Shown: one piece after another, positions 7,269-8,921 of the stretch
Position numbering within the stretch: the first letter of the stretch is position 1
Layout: each line of letters opens with the position of its first letter
NCBI GenBank assembly: GCA_947382445.1
Contig: CANCZH010000070.1
Coordinates: 1-8,921 of the forward strand
Length of the DNA stretch: 8,921 nucleotides
Source: an uncultured Clostridium sp.
Lineage (GTDB): Bacteria > Bacillota_A > Clostridia > TANB77 > CAG-508
Direction of reading: 5' to 3'
Made by a program: the position numbers and the translations under genes
The notes under the pieces: model-generated
The model's database searches: none
The model's input: the letters and a program-made list of their open reading frames with translations, nothing else
What the model was told of the DNA's origin: nothing

Positions 7269-8039
7269 TTATTTCCATACTCTTTTTATGCGCTCTATAG
7301 CGCTTTTTTCTAGCCTTGAAACTTGTGCTTGTGATATTCCTATTTCTTCTGCCACTTCCATTTGTGTTCTTCCATCAAAAAATCTTTTGTTTACTATCAT
7401 TTTTTCTTTGTCATTTAATTTTTTCATTGCTTCTAGTATTGTTATGTTTTCTGCCCATAATTCATCTGTGTTTTTTACATCTTTTACTTGGTCCATTATA
7501 TATATACTGTCTGCACCATCATTGTATACTGGTTCTTGAAGTGATACTGGATCTTGTATTGCATCTAAACTAAATGCAATTTCTTCTGGTGATACTTCTA
7601 GTTCTTTTGCAATTTCTTCTATACCTGGCTCTTTTCCAGTTTCTTTTGTTAATTTTTCTCTTACTTGCATTGTTTTATATGCTAAGTCTCTTATTGACCT
7701 ACTTACCCTTACTATATTATTGTCTCTTAAGTATCTTCTTATTTCTCCTATTATCATTGGTACTGCATATGTGCTAAATTGTACATTTAAACTTAAATCA
7801 AAGTTATCTATTGATTTTATTAATCCTATACATCCTATTTGGAATAAATCGTCTGCACTTTCATTTCTTCCTGAAAATCTTTGTACTACACTTAAAACTA
7901 GTCTAAGATTTCCATTTATGAATTTTTCTCTTGCTTCTTGGTCTCCATTTTTTATTTTAATTAGTAGTTCCTTTTTTTCTTCGTTTGATAGTGTAGGTAA
8001 TTTTGAAGTATTTACTCCACAGATTTCTACCTTGTTCAT
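7269..8039 (-). CDS. sigG: RNA polymerase sporulation sigma factor SigG
   Basis: Sigma-G is the late forespore sigma factor, which switches on SASP, germination and spore-protection genes after engulfment. The 256-residue protein begins with the diagnostic NKVEICGVNTSKLP and has NGNLRLVLSVVQRF (about 42-55), DLFQIGCIGLIKSIDNF and FSTYAVPMIIGEIRRYLRDN (region 2, to about 108), region 3 around 115-170 with QDPVSLQEP, and region 4 with the helix-turn-helix MEVAEEIGISQAQVSRLEK (227-245). Length is normal for the family. Asn 42 in NGN corresponds to the residue that in Bacillus makes SigG sensitive to the anti-sigma factor CsfB/Gin. ATG 8039 is chosen; an adjacent TTG at 8042 is also compatible with the ribosome binding site. 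Unlike the common spoIIGA-sigE-sigG order, sigE is not next to it here. Confidence 0.96.
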   Translation of the reverse strand: MNKVEICGVNTSKLPTLSNEEKKELLIKIKNGDQEAREKFINGNLRLVLSVVQRFSGRNESADDLFQIGCIGLIKSIDNFDLSLNVQFSTYAVPMIIGEIRRYLRDNNIVRVSRSIRDLAYKTMQVREKLTKETGKEPGIEEIAKELEVSPEEIAFSLDAIQDPVSLQEPVYNDGADSIYIMDQVKDVKNTDELWAENITILEAMKKLNDKEKMIVNKRFFDGRTQMEVAEEIGISQAQVSRLEKSAIERIKRVWK

Positions 8040-8049
8040 CAAACAAAAA

Positions 8050-8057
8050 CCTCCTTT
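8050..8057 (-). promoter_or_regulatory. Ribosome binding site of sigG
   Basis: AAAGGAGG on the minus strand, 10 bases before ATG 8039 and 7 before TTG 8042. Spacing fits both starts; ATG is preferred as the more usual codon. Confidence 0.85.
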
Positions 8058-8073
8058 GGAAATTTGTTATATA

Positions 8074-8102
8074 CATTATTTCCTAAAAGAGGTTTTTTAT
8101 AC
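8074..8102 (-). promoter_or_regulatory. Candidate sigma-F-type promoter of sigG
   Basis: On the minus strand, GTATA (8102-8098) fits the sigma-F -35 GYWTA. After 14 bases comes GGAAATAATG (8083-8074), which fits GGNRANANTW except for the last base. The usual spacing is 15. The predicted start would leave a leader of about 30 bases. In Bacillus sigG is transcribed by sigma-F in the forespore, so the match is biologically sensible, but such boxes arise easily in AT-rich DNA. Confidence 0.45.
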
Positions 8103-8117
8103 CTATGTTATTTATTA

Positions 8118-8129
8118 GTTTACGTAAAC
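8118..8129. promoter_or_regulatory. Perfect 12-base palindrome (operator candidate)
   Basis: GTTTACGTAAAC ends 3 bases before the -35 box of the promoter at 8133-8161. A degenerate copy (TGTTATGTAAAC, 9 of 12 positions) occurs 49 bases downstream. Perfect symmetry suggests a dimeric DNA-binding protein. It also lies upstream of the sigG promoter candidate, so either gene could be the target. Confidence 0.5.
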
Positions 8130-8132
8130 CTA

Positions 8133-8161
8133 TTGATTATATATTTTTGTTGTTGTATAAT
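8133..8161 (+). promoter_or_regulatory. Promoter of the ImmA/IrrE-like gene
   Basis: TTGATT (8133-8138), a 17-base spacer, and a perfect TATAAT (8156-8161). Transcription would begin near 8168, about 40 bases before the ATG at 8208. Confidence 0.65.
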
Positions 8162-8166
8162 TATAT

Positions 8167-8178
8167 TGTTATGTAAAC
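8167..8178. promoter_or_regulatory. Degenerate second operator-like site
   Basis: TGTTATGTAAAC keeps the right half (GTAAAC) of the palindrome at 8118-8129 and three bases of the left half, spaced 49 bases away. It covers the expected transcription start, where a bound repressor would block RNA polymerase. Confidence 0.35.
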
Positions 8179-8207
8179 TTTATTAGATTAAAAAAGGAGG
8201 ACTATCT

Positions 8208-8822
8208 ATGATTTACACAACTGAAACTCGGAATTTTGCTTTAGGACATGGTGTAACTTGCACATGCCAGTTACCCATTCCCGACTTAAAAGCCAATCCC
8301 AACCAAGCTGCAGCGATGGGAAAAACTTATTCAGAAAAGAATGAAAAGCTGGATGAGTTTTTTACCGAAATCTATTTTCCTCAGTACACCCGTGAACTTA
8401 GGCAGGTTATCAATGAGTATATGAAGTCGGATTTACCCGATAGATTCTTATGTGGAATCGATTTTGTGGTCAAACCGCTTCCTATTCAAAATGGAATCTA
8501 TGCTTTCTACTGTTGGAATAACGATACTATTACTATTAATGCAGACACCTTGGTATGTGGTTCGAAGTTCGCATCAGGTAAATTCATTTGTGGGCATGAG
8601 ATCGGGCACAAAATTATCTCACATCGGAATTCTGCTGAATCTATATCTGAGGTATGTTCAATTTTAATGATTTCCGATGTATTCGGTGCAAGAGAAATCT
8701 TGTGTGATGCATTTGGACAGATTGTAGCTCCTGATGACAGATCTCGCTTCAATTGTTATATTGAACAGAGCAAATGCGAAGGCATTAAGCGAGCAGCTTT
8801 AAAATTGGCATGGTCCTGCTAA
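8208..8822 (+). CDS. ImmA/IrrE-like (M78-type) metallopeptidase-domain protein, probably acquired
   Basis: A 204-residue protein with an excellent AAAGGAGG site 7 bases before the ATG. HEIGH in FICGHEIGHKI (about residues 129-133) is a zinc HExxH motif. The later segment AREILCDAFGQIVAPDD has the pattern of ImmA/IrrE proteins, in which a downstream acidic residue completes the site and a FAxxLLxP-like helix follows. The N-terminal 80 residues are not a helix-turn-helix and are not recognised. The protein has about nine Cys. Base composition is much richer in GC (near 40% by eye) and the codons differ from its neighbours, which suggests transfer from another genome. In integrative elements, ImmA-type proteins cleave a cognate repressor to induce the element; no repressor gene is visible in the window, so this role is only a hypothesis. 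Confidence 0.72.
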   Translation: MIYTTETRNFALGHGVTCTCQLPIPDLKANPNQAAAMGKTYSEKNEKLDEFFTEIYFPQYTRELRQVINEYMKSDLPDRFLCGIDFVVKPLPIQNGIYAFYCWNNDTITINADTLVCGSKFASGKFICGHEIGHKIISHRNSAESISEVCSILMISDVFGAREILCDAFGQIVAPDDRSRFNCYIEQSKCEGIKRAALKLAWSC

Positions 8823-8921
8823 CATTCGCAATCTTTTGCGACAACAAAAAAACCGCTGTACCTCTGTGAAGCAACCCCACTTTAGTGGACATTAATTAAA
8901 AAACAGTATATGGGACTACTC
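8823..8921. other. Non-coding end of window with two small hairpins
   Basis: TCGCAA/TTGCGA (8826-8841) forms a perfect 6-bp stem just after the metallopeptidase stop, but an A tract rather than a T tract follows, so it is a poor terminator. CCACT/AGTGG with a 2-base loop follows near 8877-8888. The stretch keeps a higher GC content than the sporulation region. No ORF is seen. It could be the edge of an inserted element, but its other end lies outside the window. Confidence 0.4.

Noticed and set aside
7720..8118. Plus-strand 132-codon frame opposite sigG
   Set aside because: Shadow of SigG, which is unmistakable on the minus strand.

Overview
The window comes from a very AT-rich, spore-forming Gram-positive bacterium, most likely an anaerobic Clostridia-type Bacillota. 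The evidence is an unmistakable sporulation sigma factor (SigG), a YlmC/YmxH sporulation protein and a SpoIVFA/SpoIVFB-like pair, together with strong AGGAGG-type ribosome binding sites. The species cannot be named from the sequence.

Region 1 (1-4960, all on the minus strand) holds two tandem paralogous genes for large membrane-anchored proteins. Each has an N-terminal transmembrane segment, a Cys-rich CxxC region and then Ig-like/FN3-like modules. Copy A (1-2098) runs off the left edge and carries two single-base frameshifts that cancel each other. Copy B (2310-4565) is open for 751 codons. The first 459 bases of the window and 2528-2986 are nearly identical, and the similarity falls off abruptly at the right border, which suggests recent exchange between the copies. 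Copy B lacks a well-placed start of its own. Upstream lies an ATG at 4692 with a perfect ribosome binding site, followed by an (AC)14 tract. As sequenced, this frame stops two codons after the tract. One more AC unit would join it to the 751-codon frame, giving a protein of about 794 residues. A second, related leader (ATG at 4892, (AC)10) sits further upstream behind a good promoter, and a terminator-like hairpin lies between the two leaders. Together this looks like a two-stage phase-variable switch for a surface protein, and it is the most interesting part of the window.

Region 2 (5063-6985, minus strand) is a compact sporulation-type operon. It contains an 82-residue protein with a loose resemblance to the V-ATPase F-subunit fold, a small membrane protein, an M23/LytM membrane protein (SpoIVFA-like) and an M50 intramembrane protease (SpoIVFB-like). 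The protease is broken by one extra base inside its conserved AGP motif.

Region 3 (7031-8130) has ymxH (plus strand) and sigG (minus strand) converging with only 4 bases between their stop codons. sigG has a candidate sigma-F-type promoter.

Region 4 (8133-8921) holds a gene with an ImmA/IrrE-like HExxH metallopeptidase domain. Its base composition is clearly richer in GC than the rest. A strong promoter drives it, flanked by a perfect 12-base palindrome and a degenerate copy. It looks recently acquired. The last 100 bases contain two small hairpins and no gene.

The window needs at least three single-base corrections to restore expected reading frames: two in copy A and one in spoIVFB. Either genes have really decayed here or the assembly has indel errors. 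This also limits how literally the AC repeat counts should be taken.
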